Origin: Elusimicrobia bacterium RIFOXYA2_FULL_39_19
Lineage (GTDB): Bacteria > Elusimicrobiota > Endomicrobiia > CG1-02-37-114 > XYA2-FULL-39-19
NCBI GenBank assembly: GCA_001800285.1
Contig: MGVC01000013.1
Span: 1-64,000, forward strand
DNA: 64,000 nucleotides
Direction of reading: 5' to 3'
In this document: in pieces, positions 21,879 to 30,684 of the stretch
Position numbering within the stretch: the first letter of the stretch is position 1
Layout of the letters: every line of letters starts with the position of its first letter
Program-made: the position numbers and the translations under genes
The notes under the pieces: generated by a model
Seen by the model: the letters and a program-made list of their open reading frames with translations, nothing else
What the model was told of the DNA's origin: nothing
Databases searched by the model: none

Positions 21879-23373
21879 TGGATTTTATGTCTTCTTTATC
21901 TGTGCTGAAGTCTATGAATATCTTTACAAAGGAAAGAAACACGGTTAATACAAATACCGTAAAGTGGTATATTTCTTTGGGGTTTAAGTACCATCTTTTA
22001 GGAAGTGAAAACCAGCCCACGGGGCCCACTCGCCGTAAAACAAGCTGTATTACCCGTTTAGGCCGTAATGAAAAAAAGAGGTTCATTTTAAGTATATCTG
22101 CCCTAAGTTCTTTTTCTGTGGTAGTAAGGGGGACATATGCCAGACTGGTTCTGACAAATGGGTTTTCTACAAGGGTGGCGCAGGCGTTTAGATTTTCCCA
22201 TTTGCCTACTATGTTTAGTCGGTTTTCTTTTTTTGCCATTTCATACAGTTCAGTGCCTGGATATGGAGTGGCATTGTTAAACCTAACGTAATCAAGGTCC
22301 AGTTCTTTGGCAAGTTTATAGGATTGCCAACGTTCCTTCTTTGTTTCTGTAGGTAACCCGATAATGAAAGTGCCGGATACATGAAAGCCGAGGCTTTTTG
22401 TCATTTTTACGGCTTTAATTATTTCTTCTACGGTTTCACCTTTGTTTATTATTTTCATTACCCGTTCAGAAGCAGTTTCAATACCGTAATCTATGGCGCG
22501 GAAACCGCTGCTTTTCATTAAAATAAGTATTTCTTCTGTTACTGTGTCGCTGCGGGTCTGGAAATCAAAGCAGGCCTTTTCATGGAATTTATTTTCCTGA
22601 ATAAGCCGGCAGAGTATTTTGGTACGTTCTTTGTTTACTATAAAATCATCATCAACAAAGGTAATGAATTTATGGCCGTATTTATTTATCAAAAGGTCCA
22701 TCATCTCTATTACTTTTTCCGGAGGCATAAAGCGGTACTTTCTGCCGGATATAGAGCGCTGACTGCAGAAAATGCAGTTAAAAGGGCAGCCTCTGGAGCT
22801 GGCTATAAAGCCGAGGTTGTAGCGTTCTTTATGTTCTTCAAATAGATGGTACGGAAATTTTGGAATGGTATTTATATCGGGTAGTTTTGCGGCCGGGTTG
22901 TGCACTATAGTTCCAGAACTGTCTTTGTATGATATGCCGTCAAGTTTGGTATAGTCAGTGTTGTTTTTAATGGTTTCATAAAGTGAAAGCAGGGTTTCTT
23001 CGCCTTCGCCCTTGACAACTATATCTACGTTAGGGTTTTGGAGGGTTTCATCCGGCAGTACGGTAGGATGTATGCCGCCTAAAATAACTTTTGAATCAGG
23101 ATATTTGGTTTTAAGGATGTCTGAAATTTCGTGGGCTCTTTTTATGCCGCCTGTTACGGAGGTAATACCGAAGATGTATGGTTTGGTAAGTTTTTCTGCT
23201 AACTGTGTTACAGATTCCGAAGTAATAGGCGTGATATTTTCATCTACTAAAACTACGTTTTTATTTTTGGATTGCAGATAGCCGGCAAGGTTGCCCAGAC
23301 CGATAGGCGGACTCATAGGCACATATCTGAAAAACTTACCTAATTTCTGTACCTTGGGGTTGATTAAAAGCAT
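21865..23373 (-). CDS. B12-binding domain radical SAM protein (1 of 5)
   Basis: The 502-residue protein has an N-terminal cobalamin-binding-like Rossmann domain (about 1-135, with ILGGIHPTVLPDE and VKGEGEETL). A radical SAM domain follows with the cluster motif C196-x3-C200-x2-C203 (SSRGCPFNCIFCS). The family includes methyltransferases acting on unreactive carbons and enzymes for hopanoids, pigments and antibiotics. The C-terminal part ends in a hydrophobic helix (FTVFVLTVFLSFVKIFI), suggesting membrane association and perhaps a lipid-linked substrate. It abuts the paralogous membrane gene at 23374 with no gap. The reaction is unknown. Confidence 0.85.
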   Translation of the reverse strand: MLLINPKVQKLGKFFRYVPMSPPIGLGNLAGYLQSKNKNVVLVDENITPITSESVTQLAEKLTKPYIFGITSVTGGIKRAHEISDILKTKYPDSKVILGGIHPTVLPDETLQNPNVDIVVKGEGEETLLSLYETIKNNTDYTKLDGISYKDSSGTIVHNPAAKLPDINTIPKFPYHLFEEHKERYNLGFIASSRGCPFNCIFCSQRSISGRKYRFMPPEKVIEMMDLLINKYGHKFITFVDDDFIVNKERTKILCRLIQENKFHEKACFDFQTRSDTVTEEILILMKSSGFRAIDYGIETASERVMKIINKGETVEEIIKAVKMTKSLGFHVSGTFIIGLPTETKKERWQSYKLAKELDLDYVRFNNATPYPGTELYEMAKKENRLNIVGKWENLNACATLVENPFVRTSLAYVPLTTTEKELRADILKMNLFFSLRPKRVIQLVLRRVGPVGWFSLPKRWYLNPKEIYHFTVFVLTVFLSFVKIFIDFSTDKEDIKSNEEK

Positions 23374-23928
23374 TTAGCCGCCCGGCTCAAGTTTGAGAAA
23401 TTCTTTTAGAAATCTGGATAATTTTCCAAGCAGGTTGCCTTTTGCGGTATTTCTGTAATAACCGTCTTCAAGGACCATACATTTTGAATCCAGCAGGTGT
23501 TGGAGGCGCCTTTTAAATACCATTTCCGGAGAATAGATGGCTTTTAGCTGGTCAACGGTTAATTTTTTGTCTTTGGCTATATCCAGCTCAATTATCATTC
23601 TGCCGGATATGGTTCTATCAATGAAAAAGTAAAACTGGCAGTAACCCATCCATAAAAACACAAACAAGCCGTATCCGGTAAGAAAGTTTATTACTCTGGA
23701 TATGTTTATAGATGTCTGGCTGGTCAGCAGAGGGTCTGCTGGAATAAGGACCAGTATGTTTTCCCTGACAAACATATAAACAACTATATAAAGAATGGTA
23801 GAAAGCCAGAAAAACTTTTTGATTACGCCGAATCTTTCATAAATACTGGGTTTTACATTAAATACTATAAGATGACCTACCAGAAAAAACAAAAATGAAA
23901 ATAATCCTAAAACAAGTGCTTTTATCAT
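23374..23928 (-). CDS. Membrane protein with winged-helix-like tail, paralogue A
   Basis: This 184-residue protein has four membrane helices (about 3-25, 37-54, 60-75 with a LIPADP segment, and 80-103). A basic cytoplasmic tail follows (110-184), with TVDQLKAIYSPEMVFKRRLQHLLDSKC that looks like a winged helix. It ends in PGG. The next gene upstream (23984-24535) encodes a clear paralogue sharing LIPADP, the FYFxxDRxxSxRMxxEL segment, the YSPexVxxRRxxHLxxSxC segment and the terminal PGG. I do not recognise the family. Its neighbours make envelope polysaccharide, so a role in sensing or assembly is possible but unproven. Confidence 0.7.
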   Translation of the reverse strand: MIKALVLGLFSFLFFLVGHLIVFNVKPSIYERFGVIKKFFWLSTILYIVVYMFVRENILVLIPADPLLTSQTSINISRVINFLTGYGLFVFLWMGYCQFYFFIDRTISGRMIIELDIAKDKKLTVDQLKAIYSPEMVFKRRLQHLLDSKCMVLEDGYYRNTAKGNLLGKLSRFLKEFLKLEPGG

Positions 23929-23983
23929 ATTCCCCTCAGTTTATTAATCTCAAATTTCAATTTTCAAATCTCTATTTTCTATT

Positions 23984-24535
23984 CTATCCACCTGGCCAAA
24001 CCTGCAGGATTTTCTTTGAAATAGTAAAAATCCAGGAAAGCGCATTGCCCTTGGGAGTGTTTGTATAATAACCGTTTGTTTCTATACTGCAGCCGGATTC
24101 TACTAAATGCTTGAACCGGCGGGCATAGACTTCATCCGGCGAATATACTTTTTTAAGTTCATCATAGGTTACTTTGTTTTGTTTGGATAGTTCAACCATC
24201 ATTCTGACAGATAAGGATCTGTCTAAAATAAAATAAAACTGGCCGTAACACATAAAAAGAAATACGTACAGCATAAATCCGATGGTGAAATTCAGTACTT
24301 TTGAGAGATTGATAATAAATTGCGAGGTAGAGTTTGGGTCTGCGGGTATAAGCAGCAGGCTTTCTCTGGGAATGTAGGCATAAAGTATGATGTAAAGCGG
24401 TATTAAAGCAAAGAAGATATTGCGAATCATGCGAAACCGTTTTTTGATTTCGGTTTTTTTAAAGTGAAATATAACAACGTGAAGAATGAGAAATAAAACA
24501 AAACAAAACAATCCGACAAATAAACCTTTTAACAT
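23984..24535 (-). CDS. Membrane protein with winged-helix-like tail, paralogue B
   Basis: A 183-residue tandem paralogue of the protein at 23374-23928, with the same four membrane helices, the same LIPADP loop, the same basic tail (TYDELKKVYSPDEVYARRFKHLVESGC) and the same C-terminal PGG. By eye about two fifths of residues agree, so the duplication is old, yet both copies keep complete frames. The first helix of each begins with a run like GLFxFxLFLxxHxxxF. Function unknown. It sits 24 bases after the deoxyhypusine-synthase-like gene and 55 bases before paralogue A. Confidence 0.7.
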   Translation of the reverse strand: MLKGLFVGLFCFVLFLILHVVIFHFKKTEIKKRFRMIRNIFFALIPLYIILYAYIPRESLLLIPADPNSTSQFIINLSKVLNFTIGFMLYVFLFMCYGQFYFILDRSLSVRMMVELSKQNKVTYDELKKVYSPDEVYARRFKHLVESGCSIETNGYYTNTPKGNALSWIFTISKKILQVWPGG

Positions 24536-24559
24536 CGTTTTCCCTTTCGATAATGAATT

Positions 24560-25534
24560 CTATTTTTTGAGATTTGTCAGCAGATAATGCAATGACGGTA
24601 TGCTTTCAGCGTGTTTCATGTTGAAGTAGAAACTGCCGCCGCCGTTTGATACAGTTCTGACCAGAAGTGTTTTCCAGGGCCTGAAGTAGTACCTGGGGTC
24701 TGTTTTCCGGGCTTCCCTGCCGTATTTACTGTCTATATTATACAAATCAAACACCGCAGTTGTAAAGTTATTTACCGGCTTACGGGTTTTCTTTGATACG
24801 TTCCTTGCCATAGAAAGAGCTTTAAGGAATACTTCCGGGCCCATGACAGCGGACCCAAAACATAAAAGTACGCCTTTTTCTAAATTAGTTATAGTATTTG
24901 CAAATATCAGGAAGTCCCGGTAAGACGTATCTCCCAGAGCGGCGCCGCTGCAGTTTGGGTGTTCGTGAATGATGTCATAACCGATACCAACGTGTACAGT
25001 AACGGGTACCTTTAATCTATATCCTGCTTCCAGAATACTAAGGTTTTTATATTTGTAATTGCTGTTATTAATGTGTTTGCCTATGGCTTCGCCAAGGCCT
25101 ATTTTGTTTTGATAGGCTTTATTTATAATGTCATTTATTTCACCGGTTTCTTTCCAAAGACCGAACTGGCCGGATTTTATATATTTTGCCACGCTTTCTG
25201 TGGTTTTGCCGAATCGGGTAAGCTCAAAATCGTGTATTGGTCCGGCGCCGTTCATGGCTATGTGCGTAATAAAGCCTTTTTCCATTAAATCTATGATTAA
25301 TGGCGACACACCGGAGCGGATTACGTGTGCACCCATCATTAGAACTACGGAGGCATTATTTTTCTTTGCTTCAATAATAAGCCGGGATAAATCAGTTAGA
25401 TTTTTGTTTTTTAGATGCTTTTGTACCGGTTTTGTTTCAGGAAAAGTGTGAAGGGACAGGTCTGATACTCTTTTGTCAAACGGAAACAGGGTGATTTTAG
25501 AGCGGTCAAATGTTTTGTATTGGGACTTTGGCAT
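24560..25534 (-). CDS. Deoxyhypusine-synthase-like protein in heptose operon
   Basis: The 324-residue protein resembles the deoxyhypusine synthase fold, an NAD-binding Rossmann-like family. Segments supporting this are MGAHVIRSGVSPLIIDLM and THIAMNGAGPIHDFEL at about 67-105, then a glycine-rich GIGYDIIHEHP at about 185-195. The C-terminal stretch with NGGGSFYFNMKHAES carries a lysine near where the true enzyme has its active lysine. Bacteria of this kind have no hypusine pathway, and the gene overlaps gmhA by one base (TAATG). A sugar-phosphate substrate tied to heptose synthesis is therefore more likely than a protein one. Fold assignment is from memory of conserved segments, and function is open. 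Confidence 0.6.
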   Translation of the reverse strand: MPKSQYKTFDRSKITLFPFDKRVSDLSLHTFPETKPVQKHLKNKNLTDLSRLIIEAKKNNASVVLMMGAHVIRSGVSPLIIDLMEKGFITHIAMNGAGPIHDFELTRFGKTTESVAKYIKSGQFGLWKETGEINDIINKAYQNKIGLGEAIGKHINNSNYKYKNLSILEAGYRLKVPVTVHVGIGYDIIHEHPNCSGAALGDTSYRDFLIFANTITNLEKGVLLCFGSAVMGPEVFLKALSMARNVSKKTRKPVNNFTTAVFDLYNIDSKYGREARKTDPRYYFRPWKTLLVRTVSNGGGSFYFNMKHAESIPSLHYLLTNLKK

Positions 25535-26094
25535 TATTTTTCAATTTCCATGAAGTAGTAAGCAATGGCATGGCAGATGAGGGTTTGGATATCTTCTACG
25601 TGGCCGTAATGTTTTGACGGTATAATTAGGCAGAGGTCAGACAGTTTTATCAGCTGGCCGTTATGGTCACCTACAATGGCGGCAGTTTTTAAACCGGACT
25701 GCTTGGCTTTTTTGAACGCTTCTACAAGGTTTGGTGAATTACCGCTGACGCTTATGGCTATAAGCAAGTCATCTTTTTTGCAGAAGTTTTCAATTTGTTG
25801 GGAGAATATTTTATCGTAGCCATTGTCGTTACCTATGGCAGTAAGCCAGGGAATTTCGTTTGAAGGGCAGAAAACTTTGAATTTCTTTGATTTGTTAGTT
25901 GAAGCGCCTTTACCCAGGTCTACCTGTAAATGTGCTGCGCAGGTGGCACTGCCTCCGTTACCGATAATAAAAATCTGGTTATCAGTATCGCGGGTTGCTT
26001 TGACTATTTTCAGGAGTTCTGCGATTTTTTTGCTTTCAAGGAGGTTAACTATGTCTTTATGCGTTGAAAGGTATTTGCTTAAAAAGTTTTCCAT
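25534..26094 (-). CDS. gmhA: Sedoheptulose-7-phosphate isomerase
   Basis: GmhA converts sedoheptulose-7-phosphate into D-glycero-D-manno-heptose-7-phosphate, the first committed step towards nucleotide-heptose. The 186-residue protein is a SIS-domain enzyme with GNGGSA at 46-51, AHLQVDLGKG at 54-63, the serine-rich phosphate loop SVSGNSPN at 115-122 and HVEDIQTLICHAI at 165-177. The last bears the histidines and glutamate typical of the GmhA active site. Length is normal. Its neighbours, an HldE-like enzyme upstream and a split transketolase further up, fit the same pathway. The short gap to the hldE-like gene (37 bases) and the overlap with the next gene mark a single operon. Confidence 0.88.
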   Translation of the reverse strand: MENFLSKYLSTHKDIVNLLESKKIAELLKIVKATRDTDNQIFIIGNGGSATCAAHLQVDLGKGASTNKSKKFKVFCPSNEIPWLTAIGNDNGYDKIFSQQIENFCKKDDLLIAISVSGNSPNLVEAFKKAKQSGLKTAAIVGDHNGQLIKLSDLCLIIPSKHYGHVEDIQTLICHAIAYYFMEIEK

Positions 26095-26131
26095 GAGAGT
26101 TACCGGACCTTATACAAAAGATATGAAGGTG

Positions 26132-27664
26132 TTATTTCATGAAACTTTGAATGAGTTTTGTGAGATCGCCGTAATCAATGGTCTCTTTGTTTCCTAAATA
26201 CTGCACTGCCAGCGCGCCTGCGCAGTTTCCTATGAATGATACTATTTCCGGATCTGTGTCAAGGAATGTCAGTGGCGATGTAAGAGCAAGCACTGCATCA
26301 CCTGCGCCGATGGTATCAATTACTTTCCAGGAGAAAGCAGGGACTCTGTGGAACTTCCCTTTTTTATAGTAAAGAGTGCCTTCATGGCCCAGTGTGGTAT
26401 TTAAGCACGGGCAATGAAGCTGTTTGGAAATCTTTTTTACCATAGGTTCAAACTCACCGTGCTGTTCGTGGCAGGCAAGGCGTGTTTCTACGTGGTCAAT
26501 GACTATATAATCGGCCCTATTGTATTTGGTGATTAAATTGTAGCCTAAGTTTGCGCTGTTTGACTGGGTCATGGCTACAAGATAGGGTGATTTGGTGCAC
26601 AATTGGTTTACAATATTTTTGGTTATAAACCCGTGGCCGAAATCTGCCGCTATAACCATGTCATATTTTCCGAAAAGTTTGCTGAGCAATGCCATTACTT
26701 TTTTTTCTGTAGCAGTGTTGATAGGATAATCGTTAAAATGGCATACCTCAAACATTTTCTGCATGAAGACACCTTCAAGGTACCTGCGTTTGGTTACCGT
26801 AGGGCCGTCTTCGCGGTAGCACGGGAATAATTTTACGTTTGGTTTTATATGTGACCTGATAAATTTTTCGTGTGAGTTTTCCCTGCCCAACATGCCTACA
26901 AGGCCTACTTCATCAACAAAACCTGCCAGGTGGTTTGCTACGCATAACGCGCCGCCGGCATAAAGTTCCTTGGATTGGAAAAGAGTGGAAACGGTAGTAG
27001 ATTTTGATGCTCTTTGCATCAAGTGGCAGAAATTATATTCGTCAATAATGGGTTCGCCGATAATCAGAACTTTGAGTTTCTGAATTTTGCTTAAAGCTTT
27101 TGTTACTTCGTTTACGTCATGTCTTTTATTAAAATCCTGAAGAAACTGTTTGATATGTTTAGGCATAATATCAAAGTTTTCTTTAATTATTTTTGTGGAG
27201 GAGAACACTTCATCAGAAGTGAACTCCATTCTTCCGCCTACTGATTTTACGGCTTTTTCTTCCAGTGAAAGGCGGCCGGTAGGGTCTGATTCTACGGAGC
27301 CAAAATCAGAACCTTTTACATATACGTTAGGTTTAATAAGTGTTATGGTTTCTGTGGCAGTAGGAGTGTTGTTTATGGAAACGTAATCTACGCAGTCAAG
27401 GGCGGCTATGGCTTCTGCGCGGTGAATCTCGTTAAATACCGGCCTGCCGGGGCCTCTTTTGACGTAACGGTCAGGGGTAATAGTAACCACCAGAATATCT
27501 CCTTTGCGTTTTGCTGACTGGAGATACTTTATGTGGCCAATATGCATTAAATCAAAACAACCGTGACAATGAACTACTGATTTGCCGTGTTTTTTGAGGT
27601 TTTCTACTATTTTTATGAGGTGTTGCAGGTCTGCTATTTTGGTTGAATCGTCATTTTTTGTCAT
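26132..27664 (-). CDS. hldE: Bifunctional heptose nucleotidyltransferase/kinase, domains in reversed order
   Basis: HldE phosphorylates heptose-7-phosphate at C1 and later couples heptose-1-phosphate to a nucleotide. This 510-residue protein contains both activities but in the opposite order to E. coli HldE. The cytidylyltransferase-type domain is N-terminal (HGCFDLMHIGHIKYL at 34-48, with HxGH, and FSSTKII at 154-160). A PfkB-type sugar kinase is C-terminal (about 195-505, GGALCVANHLAG near 237-248 and DTIGAGDAVLAL near 450, which carries the catalytic Asp). Whether the nucleotide is ATP, GTP or CTP cannot be read from the sequence. It overlaps the HD gene by four bases and sits directly before gmhA. 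Confidence 0.88.
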   Translation of the reverse strand: MTKNDDSTKIADLQHLIKIVENLKKHGKSVVHCHGCFDLMHIGHIKYLQSAKRKGDILVVTITPDRYVKRGPGRPVFNEIHRAEAIAALDCVDYVSINNTPTATETITLIKPNVYVKGSDFGSVESDPTGRLSLEEKAVKSVGGRMEFTSDEVFSSTKIIKENFDIMPKHIKQFLQDFNKRHDVNEVTKALSKIQKLKVLIIGEPIIDEYNFCHLMQRASKSTTVSTLFQSKELYAGGALCVANHLAGFVDEVGLVGMLGRENSHEKFIRSHIKPNVKLFPCYREDGPTVTKRRYLEGVFMQKMFEVCHFNDYPINTATEKKVMALLSKLFGKYDMVIAADFGHGFITKNIVNQLCTKSPYLVAMTQSNSANLGYNLITKYNRADYIVIDHVETRLACHEQHGEFEPMVKKISKQLHCPCLNTTLGHEGTLYYKKGKFHRVPAFSWKVIDTIGAGDAVLALTSPLTFLDTDPEIVSFIGNCAGALAVQYLGNKETIDYGDLTKLIQSFMK

Positions 27665-28266
27665 GCGTATAGTTTCCCCATGTCTGCAGTTTTAAAATTA
27701 TTGCATATGCTATGAAATTTGCCCATGAATTTATGAACATTTGTTGCCAGTTTTTTCCCTGATTTCGTATAAAACCGGTTATAGAAAAAAACTTCGTACT
27801 TTTCTGAGCGTTCAACTAACGGAAACATGTCAATCTTTTTTCCGGTTAAAACACAAAAACGGATTATGCGCGTAAATCCCAAGGGGCCTACAAGCTGAAG
27901 CTTATCAGCATCCCAGAGAATTTTGGCTTCTGTGGTTTTTTTAAAAGAACCTTTGTTATGCTGGGCTATGCAGTAACATACTTTTTTAATAAATGTTTTC
28001 GGAGCTTTGATTTTTTGAAGATATATTCTGGCAAGTTTTGCCCCTACTACACCGTGCTTTTTACGGAATTTGTCTGCAGCTATATCGTGCAGGTAAGCTG
28101 ATACCGTGCAAAGTTCCATGTCAGCTTTTTCCTTTATTGCCAGAAACTGTGCTATTTTTACGGTGAGGTTTATATGGTCAAACTTATGGTCAAAACCGTT
28201 TGTTTTACAATTATTTTTTGAATAAGCAATGATTTGCTTTAATTGTTTATAAGAAAGAACATTCAT
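27661..28266 (-). CDS. HD-domain hydrolase in heptose operon
   Basis: The 201-residue protein has the metal-binding residues of the HD superfamily: H31, H60-D61 (AYLHDIAAD) and D119 (LWDADKL), with further histidines at 71 and 103. The family hydrolyses phosphate esters and nucleotides. It is soluble, and both its borders overlap neighbours by four bases (ATGA), so it is tightly coupled to the hldE-like gene. The heptose pathway normally needs a phosphatase (GmhB, HAD family) between the two HldE steps, and no GmhB is seen here. This protein could take that role, but that is inference. Confidence 0.75.
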   Translation of the reverse strand: MNVLSYKQLKQIIAYSKNNCKTNGFDHKFDHINLTVKIAQFLAIKEKADMELCTVSAYLHDIAADKFRKKHGVVGAKLARIYLQKIKAPKTFIKKVCYCIAQHNKGSFKKTTEAKILWDADKLQLVGPLGFTRIIRFCVLTGKKIDMFPLVERSEKYEVFFYNRFYTKSGKKLATNVHKFMGKFHSICNNFKTADMGKLYA

Positions 28267-29732
28267 TTAGCTTTTACTTTTTCTGCGGTATGCCTGAAGA
28301 CTTCCTGTTTTAAACTGCGCCAGTAAATCCTGAGGGATTCCATTGGCGTAGTTTTAGTGACGTATATTCTGTTGCGTATGATATACATTTTTACAAGCCA
28401 GTAAAGGAAAATATAGAATCTGTTGTGTTTTAGCCAGATGAGATGATTTACAATAAGGTTGCGCAAAAAAGGAAGCGTAGTAGCTACAGCGCCTAACTCT
28501 GCAATGTTTTGCTGGGCGTTTTTTTCTTTTTCGTTGAAACAGTTTAATTCCGAGCGGTACATGTAGGAAGTATGCATTTTTTCATAATTCGGAGTGTACA
28601 GGCCCATATTAATTGTCTGTTCCCCCAGTTCAGTTCTCGGGTAAGGATAAAAAATAAGAAATTCAGACCAGGTAACTTTGCTTTTGATGCAGATGTCTAT
28701 GGATTCAATATCCTGCTCTATCTTTGTGTTTGGCAGACCTATGATGCAGTTTGTGAACGTGTAGATGCCGTACTTATCGCAGAGCCTGTGGGCGCGGATA
28801 ATGTCATCGCTGGACATGTTGCGTTTCAGCTGGGTATTGCGCACATCAACATTTCCGGCTTCAATTGACATGCTGATAGTTCTGCAACCGGATGCTTTTA
28901 GAAGCTTTATCATGTCTTCGTTAAGCAAGTCTGCGCGGGTTAAGATAAAGTAAGGCAGGTTAATCTCTTTTTTATACTTCTTTGCAAATTCTTCAAGCCA
29001 TTCATCGGCACGGTAGCTGAAAATGTCATCGTAAAACTTTACTGTTGATAAAGGCCATTTTTCGCGGACTTTTACAATGTTTTCAATGGTTTTATCTACA
29101 GACATTCTGCGTACTATTTTACCTTTTCCCTGGTACATTTTGTTCCAGGACGGGTTAAAACAGTAAGTGCATTTGTAAGGGCAGCCGCGTGAAACCATAA
29201 AGGATTTCAGCGGTGATTTACCCATGGGTGTATTGTCATACATTAAACCGTAATCTGGGATAGGCAGGCAATCAAGGTCTTCTACCAGGTTTCTGATATC
29301 ATAGGTTTTGGTGTTTTTTGTCATTAAGTTCTGAATGCCTTCTATGGGTTTACCTGCGGAAAAAGCTCTTAAAAAATCGCGGAACGCTTCATCGCTTTCA
29401 CCTATAAATATGGCATCTAGGGTACTGTCATGTATGAGCTCCGAAAAAAACGTAGGATGTGGGCCGCCCATAATAGTGAATATGTTCGGGTGTTTTTCTT
29501 TTATTGTTTTGTTTAAGTGAAAATAATGTTTTGATTCACCGGTAGAAGAGCTGTAAGCTATTATATCCGGTTTTATCTTTTCAATTTTTTCAAAAGGGTC
29601 TTCATTGTTTATTTCGCAAAGAAAGCTCTGGTGGCCTTCCTGTTTGGCAATGGCCGATATATACATCGGACCAATGTTGGCAATGAAGTTTTCCATCTTG
29701 AAAATGAAAAGAATTTTTAAAGAATCTTTCAT
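28263..29732 (-). CDS. B12-binding domain radical SAM protein (2 of 5)
   Basis: The 489-residue protein has an N-terminal cobalamin-binding-like domain (about 1-130, with IMGGPHPTFFSELI and IFIGESDEAF) and a radical SAM core with C184-x3-C188-x2-C191 (VSRGCPYKCTYCF). The C-terminal 100 residues are rich in aromatic and basic residues and contain a hydrophobic stretch (RFYIFLYWLVKMYIIRNRIYV). It overlaps the transketolase subunit gene by one base and the HD gene by four. Being inside the heptose operon, it might act on a heptose-containing or lipid-linked intermediate; the sequence itself does not show the substrate. Confidence 0.85.
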   Translation of the reverse strand: MKDSLKILFIFKMENFIANIGPMYISAIAKQEGHQSFLCEINNEDPFEKIEKIKPDIIAYSSSTGESKHYFHLNKTIKEKHPNIFTIMGGPHPTFFSELIHDSTLDAIFIGESDEAFRDFLRAFSAGKPIEGIQNLMTKNTKTYDIRNLVEDLDCLPIPDYGLMYDNTPMGKSPLKSFMVSRGCPYKCTYCFNPSWNKMYQGKGKIVRRMSVDKTIENIVKVREKWPLSTVKFYDDIFSYRADEWLEEFAKKYKKEINLPYFILTRADLLNEDMIKLLKASGCRTISMSIEAGNVDVRNTQLKRNMSSDDIIRAHRLCDKYGIYTFTNCIIGLPNTKIEQDIESIDICIKSKVTWSEFLIFYPYPRTELGEQTINMGLYTPNYEKMHTSYMYRSELNCFNEKEKNAQQNIAELGAVATTLPFLRNLIVNHLIWLKHNRFYIFLYWLVKMYIIRNRIYVTKTTPMESLRIYWRSLKQEVFRHTAEKVKAK

Positions 29733-30661
29733 TATTTCCCCAATTCATTTTTCACTATTTTTGTAACATTTTCGGCATCAATTCCGATTAAACCGTGTAA
29801 GTAATCGCGAGTGCCGTATCTTCTGCAATAATCATCCGGAAGGCCGATTTTTCTTAAAGGTTTGCTTATGCGGTTTTCTACAAGCAGGTCAGATATAATG
29901 CTGCCTACGCCGCCGATAATGCTGTGTTCTTCAAGGGTGAAAATCTCCTTTGACTGGTTGATTACATCAATCATAAGTTCCGTGTTTAAGGGTTTGATTC
30001 TATAAAGGTCAACTACGCTAACATCGATGGAATGCTGTTTTTTAAGGGTTTCCGCTGCCTTAAGCGCTGTTACTACCATTTTGCCGGTAGCAATTATCAC
30101 GGCGCTGCCGTTGCCTTTACGAAGCACGTTAAGGCCTTTCTTGAAATCTTCTTCTTTTGCGTTTGGATAAACCAGAGGCTGGCCGTATCTTTCAAGACGG
30201 ACATATACAGGGCCCGGGATATCATAAGAAAGCTTTGCAAACAGTTTACCGGTCACTTCATCTGACGGGCTAAGAATGGTAAGGCCCGGAAGAGTTCTCA
30301 TAACAGCTATATCTTCGTGTGCGTGATGTGTAGGGCCAAGAGTACAATAATCAAGGCCGGCACCAACACCGATAGCTTTTACGTTTAAGTTTGTTGCGCA
30401 TACATCAACTCTGTAATGTTCAAAACACCTGAGCGTAACAAACGGGATAATGGCATACACATACACGGTTTTTCCGCATAGCGCCAATCCGGCAGCAACG
30501 CTTATCATATTCAGTTCTGCTATACCCACGTTGATACATCTGCTGGCTATGGTTTTTCTTACATCGTCTAATACCAGAGCACCGGTATCAGAGGTAAGAA
30601 GTACTACATCATCATCTTTTTTTAATACTTCATGTAATCCTTGAAAGAAATCCGCTCTCAT
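29732..30661 (-). CDS. Transketolase, C-terminal subunit
   Basis: Split transketolases move two-carbon units between sugar phosphates using thiamine diphosphate; one product is sedoheptulose-7-phosphate, the substrate of GmhA. This 309-residue subunit holds the pyrimidine-binding domain with INVGIAELNMISVAAGLAL (about 42-60, containing the glutamate that activates the cofactor), the FVTLRCFEHYRVD segment, and the C-terminal transketolase domain (about 190-305). The N-terminal subunit is the gene just upstream, 23 bases away. The pair may also serve a DXS-like or TktAB-like reaction, but sitting with gmhA and an hldE-like gene favours supply of heptose precursor. Confidence 0.9.
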   Translation of the reverse strand: MRADFFQGLHEVLKKDDDVVLLTSDTGALVLDDVRKTIASRCINVGIAELNMISVAAGLALCGKTVYVYAIIPFVTLRCFEHYRVDVCATNLNVKAIGVGAGLDYCTLGPTHHAHEDIAVMRTLPGLTILSPSDEVTGKLFAKLSYDIPGPVYVRLERYGQPLVYPNAKEEDFKKGLNVLRKGNGSAVIIATGKMVVTALKAAETLKKQHSIDVSVVDLYRIKPLNTELMIDVINQSKEIFTLEEHSIIGGVGSIISDLLVENRISKPLRKIGLPDDYCRRYGTRDYLHGLIGIDAENVTKIVKNELGK

Positions 30662-30684
30662 TTTAGGTCTCCTTTTTTAGTTAT

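Noticed and set aside
28263-29732. Magnesium-protoporphyrin or hopanoid-specific assignment of a B12 radical SAM protein
   Set aside because: The motifs show only the superfamily. Nothing in the operon points to porphyrins or hopanoids.
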